64,000 bases of DNA from Thioclava electrotropha (GCF_002085925.2 NZ_CP053562.1:662001-726000); one strand, 5' to 3'. Counted from the first letter of the stretch, positions 18,763-27,016 are shown. Made by a program: numbers and translations. The notes: generated by a model from the letters alone, not told the origin.

Positions 18763-18875
18763 CGTCCACGAACTTCGGCGCGACCTCGGTCGGCACCCTT
18801 TCGATCCGGCGCTTCCTGCGCCCGGTCTGCTACCAGAACATCCCCGAGGGCGTGCTGCCCGCGGACCTTGCGTGA
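18762..18875 (+). pseudogene. Stray 3' end of an aldehyde dehydrogenase gene
   Basis: Thirty-seven codons here encode the last residues of a 2-oxoglutarate-semialdehyde dehydrogenase (STNFGATSVGTLSIRR then FLRPVCYQNIPEGVLPADLA, stop at 18873-18875), the same as the C-terminus of the intact gene at 61902-63416 apart from silent changes. It marks the left edge of a direct repeat that continues through noncoding DNA into a relaxase gene. It is a recombination or deletion scar. Confidence 0.9.
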
Positions 18876-19092
18876 GTTTCGTCGGCTTTCGTTTCAGGCA
18901 GAACGATGAACAGCCTGAAGTGGTCGCTTAAGCTACACGCTCTTGAGGATGTTGCTGCGTTTGGCAGGCCTTCGATTTTTGGTCGGGCGAAGTCCTTCCC
19001 GGGGGGGGGGCGAGCTATGGTGCCCCCCGCGTGCCGCCTTTTTTGAGCATAAGCCGACGCTGCCGCGCCGGCTCGCAATCCAGCCGTTCAAG

Positions 19093-19126
19093 AAAGCTAG
19101 CTACAGTCTGTCATATAGCTAGTTTT
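19093..19126 (+). other. 13-8-13 palindromic site, copy 1 (oriT- or recombination-like)
   Basis: Arms AAAGCTAGCTACA and TATAGCTAGTTTT flank the 8-nt spacer GTCTGTCA, with one mismatch and one wobble pair. The site lies 106 bp upstream of the relaxase start. Same-architecture copies occur at 40985-41018 and 63632-63665. The architecture (13-bp arms ending in TATA around an 8-bp spacer) resembles lox-type sites; the location before a Mob/Pre gene favours an oriT. The T-rich right end also allows a weak bidirectional terminator. Confidence 0.55.
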
Positions 19127-19231
19127 TCCCGACAGACCCCCGGCGACGTTTTTCGCACCGGTCTCCTGCCCGTTTTTTTCAGGTCACCAACTTATCCTCG
19201 GAGGAGAGCCAAGGAAGAGAAGAGGTGATCC

Positions 19232-20479
19232 ATGAGCTATCAGTTTGTCCATATCGAATGTTATTCGGCCGCCCCGCGCAAAGTGAAGGGGGCGCTCGAC
19301 CAGGTGAACACGGCCGAGCAGGTCTTTGGCGAGGCGATGCGGGTGCCGCGCTATTCGCGTCATGTCGACGAGCCAAAGGCTCCCACCAAGCTTGACGGGA
19401 CGACGACGCTCGAAGAGCTCGAAGTGCTCTGGACCGAGAAGGTGGAGACGATCCGTGAGACCGTGAAAAGTGCGAAAGGCACGAGCTATCAGCGTCGGCT
19501 GCGCCGCGATGCGGCGACGCTTTATGCGGAAATCCATTCGCATCCGATGACCGCCGCGGCCTTAAGGGACGACTGGGAGCGCCATAAACGAGAGATTCTC
19601 AGCTGGGCGGAAAGGGTGCTCACGCATTTCGAAGCGCGTATGCCGCCGGGCGTGGAGTGGGTGGCGGTGCTGCATGTCGACGAGGCGCAGGTCCATCTCC
19701 ACATTCTCGCAGTCAATGCCGAAGACCCGAAACTTGATGCAAACAAACTACATGCGGGCAAGCGCGCAGCCGCGGAGGTGCGCGCCTCCCGCGAGATCCC
19801 CTCAGCCATCGTCTCTCTCCCGCGCCCTGCTCTCAGGCCGCTTCCGCCGAGACCGCGCAAACGGGCTCTCGGCAAACGACCGAAGACCATCGCGCGCAAC
19901 AAGGAGCATAATGCCGCGCGTCTCGAGGCTTGGCGCTCGGACTGTCGCACCGTGCGCGCCGACAATGCCGCGGCACTTGCAAGGTGGGAGGACGCGAACC
20001 GCGCTCATCTGAAGGCGGCTCGAAAACTGCGGGGTGAGGTTCCGGAAATGGTCGCCTACCGTGCGGCCATGCGTCAGTTCCAGGACGACTACTACGCGGC
20101 GGTCGGAGAGCACTGCGGGCTCTTGCGTGACGGGCCGCGAAAAGCGCGGCTAACGACGAAACAACATGCCGCGCGCAAGGCGATCGCGGAGCAGATGCGA
20201 GTGCAGTCTGCGGAGCTCGACCGAAGAACTCTCGAGTTTGCGCAAAAGCAAGCCGCCCTGCGTGAGGTCATCGCAGCACTTGCCGAAGGCCGTGCTGAAA
20301 TCTTCAGAGGGGACATCGTGATGGAAGATATGCCTGCCTCCCTCAAGGAACTCGGTGAGAAGAAGGAGGATTGGATGATCCAAGCTGTTCTCGATCTCCT
20401 AGTGCGTGCAGGGGAGGTCGGGGTTGGTGCGCTGCAGCTGTCGCGCGATGACGAGATTGATGGGCTTGGATTAGGTTAG
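19232..20479 (+). CDS. Mob/Pre-like relaxase (mobilisation protein)
   Basis: This 415-residue protein has the hallmark histidine triad of Mob/Pre (MOBV-like) relaxases in VLHVDEAQVHLHILAVN near residues 147-163, i.e. H-x-DE-x3-H-x-H, preceded by a WAERVLTHFEARMPPGVEW segment. Such enzymes nick oriT and can also catalyse site-specific recombination between such sites. The C-terminal half is rich in basic residues and coiled-coil helices (about 210-370). A GAGGTGATCC segment precedes the ATG. Upstream lies a structured noncoding region with a 13-8-13 palindrome, a candidate oriT. A second copy of the gene begins at 63759. No other mobilisation gene is adjacent; Fic follows convergently. Confidence 0.75.
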   Translation: MSYQFVHIECYSAAPRKVKGALDQVNTAEQVFGEAMRVPRYSRHVDEPKAPTKLDGTTTLEELEVLWTEKVETIRETVKSAKGTSYQRRLRRDAATLYAEIHSHPMTAAALRDDWERHKREILSWAERVLTHFEARMPPGVEWVAVLHVDEAQVHLHILAVNAEDPKLDANKLHAGKRAAAEVRASREIPSAIVSLPRPALRPLPPRPRKRALGKRPKTIARNKEHNAARLEAWRSDCRTVRADNAAALARWEDANRAHLKAARKLRGEVPEMVAYRAAMRQFQDDYYAAVGEHCGLLRDGPRKARLTTKQHAARKAIAEQMRVQSAELDRRTLEFAQKQAALREVIAALAEGRAEIFRGDIVMEDMPASLKELGEKKEDWMIQAVLDLLVRAGEVGVGALQLSRDDEIDGLGLG

Positions 20480-20491
20480 GTCTGGTGGAAT

Positions 20492-22000
20492 TCAGTCGGG
20501 AGGCCAGGCTGCCGCATAGGCCTCCTCGATCAGGGTGACTTCCTCTTCCGTCAGCGCCGAGAACTCCTTGCGCAAGGCACGTCCGGATAGCGTGCCGTTG
20601 CCTTGTTCCAGAAAACCTCGCAGTAAATCCACCATTGGGGCGGGCATGTCCAGCAACGCGTCGACACTGGATTTGAACCGATCATAGCGCTCAATGTAGT
20701 CGATTTCCCTGGGGAGGTCCTGCTCGACCGTTTCCCTGACACAATCGGCGATGAACTCGGCATGCATGGTGCTGTCGAAGAAGCGGTAAAGCGCCGCTGT
20801 GTCCGACAGGACTTCCACATTCCCCCGGGCCGTGGGCTTCCACTCGATGAACTCCATCATAGGTTCCGAGACGGATTTTAGAACATCGCTGTATTCCTCG
20901 ATACGCCGGTAGACCACGACGCTGATCGGGAAGACCAGGCCCGTCGGATTGAACCCGCCACGGGCCAAAACATGGTGCAGCAGATATCGATGGAGACGAC
21001 CGTTCCCATCCTCGAAGGGGTGGATGTAGACAAAACCGAACGACACCGCGGCCGCGACCACCATCGGATCAACACCGCCCTCGAGAGCCCGCGTTTCATA
21101 GAGCGCGATTCCCTCCAGGAGGTCAGCCAGATCTTCATACCGGGCGCTGATATGCACCGGCTCCGGGACCCTTCCGTCGCGGCTGTGGCTACCAATGAAG
21201 CCACCCTCCTTGCGAACCCCCATCTTCACGAAGCGTGTATCTCGCAAGACAATTTGTTGCAGGCGCTCAAGCTCGCCCAGCGATAGCGGATGGCTTCCCG
21301 CCTCGCCGATCGCGCGTGCCCAGCGGGCTGCTCGTTGGGGGCCTGGTTTCTCCTGCTCGATCGCAAAGGAAGCCTTGGAATCGTCAAGCAACAGGAAAGC
21401 CGCGGCGCGCGATACGATATGTTGCGGCGCCTTTCCTGTGATCTCCCTTGCCAGAGCTGGCAGTTGCAGCGCGATCAGCTTCTCGAGCCTCGGGGATCTC
21501 TGCACGAGAGGACAAAAGGCCGGGGTGCCGGGCAGGTTATCGATAATCTTGTGGCGGGCCGATCGAATCCCTGGATCGATAGCGAAATAGATGTCTGGAT
21601 CGAGCGCGGGTTGATACTTCACTTTCCCAAGGTCAGGCAGATCCAGCATCTCGCCTGTCAGCCATTCCCAAAAGAACCAAAGCCGACGCGCGACGAGGCC
21701 GGTCGCTCCCATCAGGGCTCGGGAAATCTCGGAATGGTCTGCAACCCTTGTGACCTCATGCATGATCCGAAGATCGATGCCTTCGTTCTTGATGGCAAAC
21801 GTCAGGTGATCGAAGACGGCCTCACCCGGCCATTGCTCCGATCGAAATATTTCCCATTCCGGTTCGGACCGGCGTTCGTGGTGGTCGGAGACAAGAGCCA
21901 GGCGGCGCGGCATGGGCGTGCGCAGACCGAGCTCACTGATCAGCCAGCCATATCCTGCAATCCGGCCTTGGCCGGGAAGCTTGCGTCCGTAGAAAGTCAT
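20492..22000 (-). CDS. Fic family protein (putative AMP transferase)
   Basis: This roughly 502-residue protein contains the full Fic motif HPFEDGNGR near residue 327, so it could transfer AMP (or another nucleotide group) onto a protein hydroxyl. A segment SFAIEQ near residue 211 resembles the (S/T)xxxE(G/N) inhibitory helix of class II Fic proteins except for a Gln in place of Gly/Asn. An N-terminal domain of about 200 residues and a C-terminal winged-helix-like region (residues 440-500) complete the protein. ATG at 22000 was chosen over two upstream GTG codons; the Shine-Dalgarno is weak. It is convergent with the relaxase gene, 12 bp apart. Its role (toxin, regulator) is open. Confidence 0.85.
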   Translation of the reverse strand: MTFYGRKLPGQGRIAGYGWLISELGLRTPMPRRLALVSDHHERRSEPEWEIFRSEQWPGEAVFDHLTFAIKNEGIDLRIMHEVTRVADHSEISRALMGATGLVARRLWFFWEWLTGEMLDLPDLGKVKYQPALDPDIYFAIDPGIRSARHKIIDNLPGTPAFCPLVQRSPRLEKLIALQLPALAREITGKAPQHIVSRAAAFLLLDDSKASFAIEQEKPGPQRAARWARAIGEAGSHPLSLGELERLQQIVLRDTRFVKMGVRKEGGFIGSHSRDGRVPEPVHISARYEDLADLLEGIALYETRALEGGVDPMVVAAAVSFGFVYIHPFEDGNGRLHRYLLHHVLARGGFNPTGLVFPISVVVYRRIEEYSDVLKSVSEPMMEFIEWKPTARGNVEVLSDTAALYRFFDSTMHAEFIADCVRETVEQDLPREIDYIERYDRFKSSVDALLDMPAPMVDLLRGFLEQGNGTLSGRALRKEFSALTEEEVTLIEEAYAAAWPPD

Positions 22001-22527
22001 CACCACGCCACGAAAATAATCACCCTCATGGCGTTTATTTAGATTCTTTTCACCAAAGCTACAAGATCATCCGCGTAGAGAACCGTCACCTCGTGTCGAT
22101 TTTCTTCACTTTAAGCGCTTTTCTTTCGAATTTCGTCACTGTTGCCGCCGCCAAGCGCTCGCAGGCGGCTCAGGTCCGGTCTCGCGGGCGAAATTTTGGG
22201 ACGTTCTCTCCAAACACGCGCTTCATGCTGGCGTTGAACATGCCAAACCCGACGCGGCTGTCATCGACCGAACTGCAGGAAGCGGCGCGCAAGGATGGAC
22301 CACTCGAAGAGATCCTTTCCGTCGTGCGTCTCTTCCAGTGGTTGCTGCCGGGGCTTGCGGTCAACGTGGCTTTCCTGCGCGACCAGTTGCAGGAATTGTA
22401 AGGCGCACAGAGGCGCGGCCAGACGCTCGACTGCATCGTGCGCGCCCGTCGAGGAAAGACAGCAACGGGCCGGAAGTGGATAGGCGTTATGGGCAGACTT
22501 GTTCAAGCGCACTGCGGATCGATCCCG
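22001..22527. other. Intergenic region without a supported gene
   Basis: 527 bp between the Fic start and the LysR gene end. A plus-strand ORF at 22093-22401 (102 codons) contains a helical tail but no Shine-Dalgarno and no family resemblance; it may be a relic. Promoter elements for the Fic gene presumably lie at the left end. Nothing else was recognised. Confidence 0.4.
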
Positions 22528-23418
22528 TTATTGCGATCCGTAAACCTCACTCAGCCAGTCGAGAAATGCCCCAAGTCTTCGAAGCCCGGCCGCACGCGTC
22601 ATGTAGACGGCCTGAACCGGCAGCGGCTCGACGCTGAGCCTGCCGGGAAACAGTTCGACCAGCCGCCCCTCGGCAATGTCCCGCGCTACCATGAAATCGG
22701 AAAACCGCGCGACCCCGAGACCCGCGCAGACGAGCGCCCGGGCGGCCTCGCCATTCCCCGCTGTGACCGAGGGCGCGAGCGCAACCGGCTCGGGGTCATC
22801 GTCGAAGCGCAGTTCGTTGATATGAGCGGGGCTCTGGAAGCGCACCTGCCGGAGCCGCGTCAAATCTTGCGGCGTCTCGGGGGGGCCCATACGTGCGAGA
22901 TAATCCGGCGCGGCCACGAGCCGCCAGACAGCATAACCCAAAGGACGGCGCAAAAGCTCGCTATCGCCCAGCGTGCCCATACGGATTGCGACATCGGCCT
23001 GCGCGCCGATCAGGTCGACGACGCTATCGGTCATCTCGATGCTGATCTCGATTTCGGGATAGCGCGCGATGAAATCGGGCAGGGCGGGGGCGAGCACATG
23101 CAGCACCCAAGGCACCGGCGCGTTGATCCGAAGCGGCCCGCGCGGCGTGCCCCCTTGCGTCGCGAGATCGGCCAGCGCCTCGGTCCGGTCGACGATCTCG
23201 CGCGCGGCTTCGAGCAGGTCGCGCCCCTCCGGGGTCAGTTCCAGCGCACGCGTCGTGCGACGCAGAAGGACCACCGAAAGCCGCTCTTCCAATCGGCTCA
23301 CCGTGCGGCTCAGCGTCGAAGGCGCCACACCCAAGCGCCGCGCGGCTTCGGCGAAACCGCCCGCCTCGACGACGCTCACGAAGGTCGCCAGATCGCGGGT
23401 TTGCGGCAATTCGTGCAT
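22528..23418 (-). CDS. LysR family transcriptional regulator
   Basis: This 296-residue protein has an N-terminal winged helix (FVSVVEAGGFAEAARRLGVAPSTLSRTVSRLEERL, residues about 12-46) and a periplasmic-binding-like effector domain (about 90-290, beginning GPLRINAPVPW). The ATG at 23418 gives the normal LysR length; the ORF extension to 23601 crosses the divergent gene's 5' region. It faces an MFS transporter gene across 97 bp, the standard arrangement for a LysR protein controlling a divergent efflux gene. The effector is unknown. It belongs to the CrgA-like subgroup by its DNA-binding domain. Confidence 0.95.
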   Translation of the reverse strand: MHELPQTRDLATFVSVVEAGGFAEAARRLGVAPSTLSRTVSRLEERLSVVLLRRTTRALELTPEGRDLLEAAREIVDRTEALADLATQGGTPRGPLRINAPVPWVLHVLAPALPDFIARYPEIEISIEMTDSVVDLIGAQADVAIRMGTLGDSELLRRPLGYAVWRLVAAPDYLARMGPPETPQDLTRLRQVRFQSPAHINELRFDDDPEPVALAPSVTAGNGEAARALVCAGLGVARFSDFMVARDIAEGRLVELFPGRLSVEPLPVQAVYMTRAAGLRRLGAFLDWLSEVYGSQ

Positions 23419-23515
23419 TTTGCGCAATGATCCTTTCCAGACCTGTCTGTTCACGCAAAGGCTGACCCATGACAGATGGGATGTCGATATCCAATTCAAC
23501 CAAAGGGAGATCGAC

Positions 23516-24694
23516 ATGCCTCTTGCTCTCTGGGCGCTCACGATCAGCGCCTTTGCCGTCGGCACGACCGAGTTCGTGATCGTCGGCCTCATCCCCACCA
23601 TCGCCCAGTCGCTGGGTGTGCCGCTGCCCTCGGCGGGGCTTCTCGTGAGCCTTTACGCGCTTGGCGTCACCATCGGTGCGCCGGTGCTGACCGCGCTTGC
23701 CGACCGGCCGCCGCGCAAGACGCTGCTGCTGGCGCTTCTGGCGCTGTTTGTCGGCGGCAACGCCTTCGCAGCGGTTGCCCCAAGCTTCGGCGCGCTGATC
23801 GCGGCACGCTTCATCACCGGCCTCGCACATGGGGTGTTCTTCGCCATCGCCTCGACCATTGCGACGAGCCTCGTGCCGCGCGAAAAGGAATCGAGCGCGA
23901 TCGCCATGGTCTTCATGGGGCTCACTGTCGCGCTGGTGACCGGCGTGCCCTTTGGCACATGGATCGGGGCGCATTTCGGCTGGCACGCGACCTTCCTCGG
24001 CGTCGTCGGGCTGGGCGTGATCGGCTTCATCGCCTCGGCGCTTCTGGTGCCCTCGAACCTGCCGCGCGGTGCGTCGCCGTCGCTGAAGCAACAGCTGAGC
24101 GTTCTGACCTCGCCGCGGCTTTTGCTGGTCTATCTGATCACGGCCGTGGGCTATGGCGGCAACTTCATCGCCTTCACCTACCTAGCGCCCATGCTGACCG
24201 ATGTGACGGGGCTGAGCGCCGGATCGGTGAGCCTCGTGATCCTGCTCTATGGGATCTCGGTCGCGGTCGGGAATATCGCGGGCGGCAAGCTGTCCGACCG
24301 GATCGGGCCGGTGCCGGCGCTCACGCTGATCTTCGCGGGGCTAGCCGCGTCGCTCGCGCTGCTGGGGCTGAGCCTCGCCACGCCCTGGGCCGCCATCGCG
24401 GTGGTGCTGTTCTGGGGTGGTTTCGCCTTCGGCAACGTGCCGCCCCTGCAGGCCTATGTTGTCGATATCGCGCGCAGCGTTGCGCCGGGGGCGGTCGATG
24501 TGGCCTCTGGCCTCAATATCGGGGCCTTCAACCTCGGCATCGCGGGCGGGGCCTGGGTCGGCGGTCTCGCGGTCGATCAGCTCGGCCTGTCGGTCACGCC
24601 CTTCCTCGGCGCGGTCGTCGTGCTGGGCGCGCTGGCGCTGACCCGGTTGAGCGGACGTCTTGCGAAGAGTGCGTTTCCACATCCAGCGGAGTGA
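23516..24694 (+). CDS. MFS efflux transporter (DHA1-type, AraJ/YdhP-like)
   Basis: This 392-residue inner-membrane protein has 12 predicted hydrophobic segments and starts with LALWALTISAFAVGTTEFVIVGL, the typical opening of the sugar-efflux/drug-efflux DHA1 subgroup. The loop between helices 2 and 3 has the ALADRPPRKTLL pattern (MFS motif A variant). ATG at 23516 follows AAGGGAGA. The divergent LysR regulator suggests substrate-induced expression. The substrate is not predictable; an export role for an arabinose-like sugar or small antimicrobial is possible. Confidence 0.92.
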   Translation: MPLALWALTISAFAVGTTEFVIVGLIPTIAQSLGVPLPSAGLLVSLYALGVTIGAPVLTALADRPPRKTLLLALLALFVGGNAFAAVAPSFGALIAARFITGLAHGVFFAIASTIATSLVPREKESSAIAMVFMGLTVALVTGVPFGTWIGAHFGWHATFLGVVGLGVIGFIASALLVPSNLPRGASPSLKQQLSVLTSPRLLLVYLITAVGYGGNFIAFTYLAPMLTDVTGLSAGSVSLVILLYGISVAVGNIAGGKLSDRIGPVPALTLIFAGLAASLALLGLSLATPWAAIAVVLFWGGFAFGNVPPLQAYVVDIARSVAPGAVDVASGLNIGAFNLGIAGGAWVGGLAVDQLGLSVTPFLGAVVVLGALALTRLSGRLAKSAFPHPAE

Positions 24695-24856
24695 TACGGT
24701 TTGAGCCCTGAAATTGGGGCGGGCGTGCGCATGAAGACAGAGGGGCGCCCGCCCCTCCCTCACACTCACGAATTTTGCAGCCCGATGCCTATCGCCTGTT
24801 TGATACTGGCTTCAGGCATTAGTCGAAGTCACTTTCGCGTTTCACCACGGTCTGAC

Positions 24857-24892
24857 ACCGGACGTTCGCAACACTTGGCACTAACGTCCGGT
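24857..24892. repeat. 10-bp perfect inverted repeat downstream of the MFS gene
   Basis: ACCGGACGTT (24857-24866) and AACGTCCGGT (24883-24892) are separated by 16 nt. There is no T-run after either arm. It may be a stem-loop at the 3' end of the MFS transcript or a remnant of a mobile element. The rest of 24695-25064 holds no recognisable gene. Confidence 0.4.
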
Positions 24893-25064
24893 TCGGGCCA
24901 GATGGCCCACCCAGCTCTGCTGTGCCCGTCAAGCACGTCGAGCTGCTGAAGCTACGTGGCAGTATTTTCGTCCCCGCGCAGTTGCTTCACCTTCCATAGA
25001 TACCCTGCCCTTTCGAGAGAGAGAACGTTTGACGGCTACCACTTTATCTTGGGAAGGCTGCACA

Positions 25065-25496
25065 TCATTGCCCTTGCTCATCGGTAAAGAAGGGATCGTC
25101 GGCGTTCTTCAGGCTGCACACGTTGCCGTCGGGGTCGAGGAACGCGCCGGTCGTGCCCCAGCTGTGCATTTTGACTTCGACCGGCACGCCCTGAGTCTCC
25201 AGCAGGCGCGCCGCAGCCTTCACGTCTGAGACGTTGAAGCGCAAGGCAACCGGGTTCTGAGAGATGTCTTTCCGGGCATTCTCTGCGCGTCCGCCGGTCT
25301 CGATCATCAGATATCCGTCGCCAAAGCGAAGGCAGGTCAGCCCCGGCTTTTCATACCAGAGCGGCAGGCCGAGCTTGGTTTGATAGAACTCCACGCAGGC
25401 CTCGTAGCGCTCGGTGAAGAGGATGAGGCCATGACATTCGATCATGTCTGCAAACTTGTTCGCGGGGCCGGTTTCGCTGTCGATTTCCATGGGCAT
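25065..25496 (-). CDS. VOC (glyoxalase/bleomycin-resistance fold) protein
   Basis: This 143-residue protein has a vicinal-oxygen-chelate fold pattern: HGLILFTERYEACVEFYQ with LGLPLWYEKPGL, and in the second half VALRFNVSDV followed by FLDPDGNVCSLK. The YGRP/PDGN loop is characteristic. ATG at 25496 has AGGAGATCAGAG just upstream; a second ATG lies two codons later. It is probably the second gene of a small minus-strand unit read from a MerR/SoxR-type promoter near 25.9 kb. Specific substrate unknown. Confidence 0.88.
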   Translation of the reverse strand: MPMEIDSETGPANKFADMIECHGLILFTERYEACVEFYQTKLGLPLWYEKPGLTCLRFGDGYLMIETGGRAENARKDISQNPVALRFNVSDVKAAARLLETQGVPVEVKMHSWGTTGAFLDPDGNVCSLKNADDPFFTDEQGQ

Positions 25497-25524
25497 CTCT
25501 GATCTCCTGTCAGTGCAATTCATC

Positions 25525-25737
25525 TTATCGCGTCGGGTTCGGCGGCGCGGGTGGTAGGCCAACGTCGCGCCGGATATGCGAGCGAAGGGTAGTCGTGGCG
25601 ATCGATTTGGGCCTCCGCCGTGACTGCAGCAACGTCCACAGCAGGGCGTGAAGGACAGACGTCGCTCCATGGCGGCGAAGCAAGCAATGAAGTTCATCGC
25701 GCAGCTGCAAAGCTTGCGGGGGCGCCTCTGGCTTCAT
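25525..25737 (-). CDS. Small hypothetical protein upstream of the VOC gene
   Basis: A 70-residue ORF ends 28 bp before the VOC start, on the same strand and downstream of the SoxR-type promoter. It reads LRDELHCLLRRHGATSVLHALL and ends SHIRRDVGLPPAPPNPTR; the last part recalls the LxxHLRRDIGL ending of DUF1127-like small proteins. No clear Shine-Dalgarno is visible before the ATG at 25737, so the start or even coding status is uncertain. Confidence 0.5.
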   Translation of the reverse strand: MKPEAPPQALQLRDELHCLLRRHGATSVLHALLWTLLQSRRRPKSIATTTLRSHIRRDVGLPPAPPNPTR

Positions 25738-25873
25738 GATGCGCTGCCCACGGTCAAACGGTCGCGCCGGCTGCCGACTTCTCCTGGCATGCGAAAAGTC
25801 TGCATCTTTTGAGCCGAAGGATAAGCGTGACTCTGTCGCATGGTTTCCCTCCGTTGACTGTCGGACGAGCGAC

Positions 25874-25904
25874 GTTCTAAAAGTTGAAGCTAACTTTAGG
25901 TCAA
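25874..25904 (-). promoter_or_regulatory. SoxR/MerR-type promoter with 19-bp spacer
   Basis: On the minus strand a TTGACC -35 element (25904-25899) and a TAGAAC -10 element (25879-25874) are separated by exactly 19 bp. The spacer holds the inverted half-sites CTAAAGTT and AACTTT. A 19-bp spacer is the signature of MerR-family activated promoters, and SoxR is encoded just 28 bp to the right, divergently. It would drive the small ORF and the VOC gene. Confidence 0.65.
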
Positions 25905-25931
25905 TGCTGAAATTCGAGAAACAACCGAACC

Positions 25932-26372
25932 ATGGAAACGACGCTGACCATCAACCAGATTTCACGCCGCAGCGGCATCGCCTCCTCGGCGCTGCGCTAT
26001 TACGAGGAGCGCGGGCTCATCTCGTCCGAGCGGGCTGGCTCCGGGCACAGACGCTTCCCGCGCCACGTTCTGCGGCGCCTCGCCTTTATCACTTTCGCTC
26101 AGACCCTCGGCATGACGCTTGAAGAGATCAAAACCGAACTCGACAAGCTGCCGACAGACCATGTTCCGACCGGGGAAGACTGGGCGGCGCTGTCAGAGAA
26201 GTGGACGCACCGGGTCGACGAGCAGATTGCCCAACTTCAGCGCCTGCGAAAGACCCTGACCGCTTGCATCGGCTGCGGCTGCCTTTCTTTGAAATCCTGC
26301 AAGATGTTCAATCCCAAGGATGAACTGCGTCAGCGAGGGACCGGTCCAAGAAAGTGGATCGAGGATATCTGA
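25932..26372 (+). CDS. soxR: Redox-sensitive regulator SoxR
   Basis: This 146-residue MerR-family protein has the N-terminal HTH (TINQISRRSGIASSALRYYEERGLI), a dimerisation helix, and the C-terminal SoxR iron-sulfur motif CIGCGCLSLKSC at about residues 117-128, with four Cys for a [2Fe-2S] cluster, followed by MFNPKDELRQRGTGPR. It senses redox-cycling compounds. It is divergent from the small ORF/VOC unit, with the 19-bp-spaced promoter in between, so direct control and probable autoregulation are inferred. Confidence 0.95.
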   Translation: METTLTINQISRRSGIASSALRYYEERGLISSERAGSGHRRFPRHVLRRLAFITFAQTLGMTLEEIKTELDKLPTDHVPTGEDWAALSEKWTHRVDEQIAQLQRLRKTLTACIGCGCLSLKSCKMFNPKDELRQRGTGPRKWIEDI

Positions 26373-26608
26373 GACTGTAGCCAAGGCAGGGCTTAAAAAA
26401 TGGCGCGATCACCCTAAAGAGTTGGGTGAATTCGCAATAGACGTCATCTTTCAAAGCGCTATCCCGTTTGACGCTGAATGCGCCCACCGACCGTCGACAT
26501 GTCGGGCATCGGCGTTTCGGATTGCGTGAGCAGTTGACGCTCACGTTGCTCCTTGTGAGGCTTTGCCCCGGAAGTCGGCCCGATCGGGGCATGTCGAGGG
26601 GGCTACGA

Positions 26609-27016
26609 ATGGATAACGAGGTGAACGGAAAGTGCCTGTGTGGAGCCGTGCGGTTTCGCATATCGGGAGAGTTCGAGAGCTTCTTCCTGTGCCATTGCGG
26701 ACGCTGCCGCAAAGATAGCGGCACGGCTCATTCTGCGAACCTGTTTTCATCGACGGCTGAAATCACCTGGCTGTCCGGGACGGAAAAAATCAGGATATTT
26801 CGCGTTCCCGGGACGCAGCACGTGAAGAGCTTCTGTGCAGACTGCGGGTCGGCACTGCCGTTCTCTCAAGCGCATGATGGCTCCCTCGTCGCCCCAGCAG
26901 GCTCACTCGATAGCCCGATCGACATACGACCCACCGCGCATATTTGCCTCTCCAGTCGCGCGAATTGGGACGACGATCTGGCCTCAGTTAAAAGAATCGA
27001 CGAACTTCCCAGTTGA
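26609..27016 (+). CDS. GFA (glutathione-dependent formaldehyde-activating) family protein
   Basis: This 135-residue protein has the CENP-V/GFA zinc-binding fold: KCLCGAVRFRISGEF, then CHCGRCRKDSGTAHSANLF, and SFCADCGSALP supplying the second metal site. Family members include a formaldehyde-glutathione adduct enzyme, but most are uncharacterised. ATG at 26609 follows GAGGGGG; upstream in-frame ATG codons (26591, 26468) lack such a site. No clear operon partner. Confidence 0.85.
   Translation: MDNEVNGKCLCGAVRFRISGEFESFFLCHCGRCRKDSGTAHSANLFSSTAEITWLSGTEKIRIFRVPGTQHVKSFCADCGSALPFSQAHDGSLVAPAGSLDSPIDIRPTAHICLSSRANWDDDLASVKRIDELPS

Larger units (their letters stand above)
18762..19473 (+). repeat. 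Direct repeat, copy 1 (partner at 63303-64000)
   Basis: About 710 bp is shared with the right edge of the window: the aldehyde dehydrogenase 3' end, a noncoding stretch with a C3G10 tract and C6 tract, the 13-8-13 palindrome, and the start of the relaxase gene. The copies differ at scattered positions (for example in the dehydrogenase codons, homopolymer lengths and relaxase codons 22-23 and 43-45), so the duplication is not very recent. The partner copy is cut by the window end, so full length is unknown. Confidence 0.9.

Noticed and set aside
19093..19126. Palindrome as an ordinary intrinsic terminator
   Set aside because: The stem is AT-rich, the loop is 8 nt and the orphan copy with perfect arms has only TTTT then CC; a terminator is possible but does not explain the compensated arms or the relaxase association. 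Kept as the main alternative.
19093..19126. Palindrome as a chromosomal dif/XerCD site
   Set aside because: dif sites have 11-bp arms around a 6-bp spacer and a different consensus; three copies in one window also argue against it.
22093..22401. 102-codon ORF before the LysR gene
   Set aside because: No Shine-Dalgarno, no recognised domain; listed only within the intergenic entry.
22438..23430. 330-codon ORF on the plus strand
   Set aside because: It is the antisense of the LysR gene in GC-rich DNA; no Shine-Dalgarno and no protein family character.
23024..24091. 355-codon minus-strand ORF over the MFS gene
   Set aside because: Composition is that of an antisense frame (very rich in Arg, Gly, His); the plus-strand MFS protein is clear.
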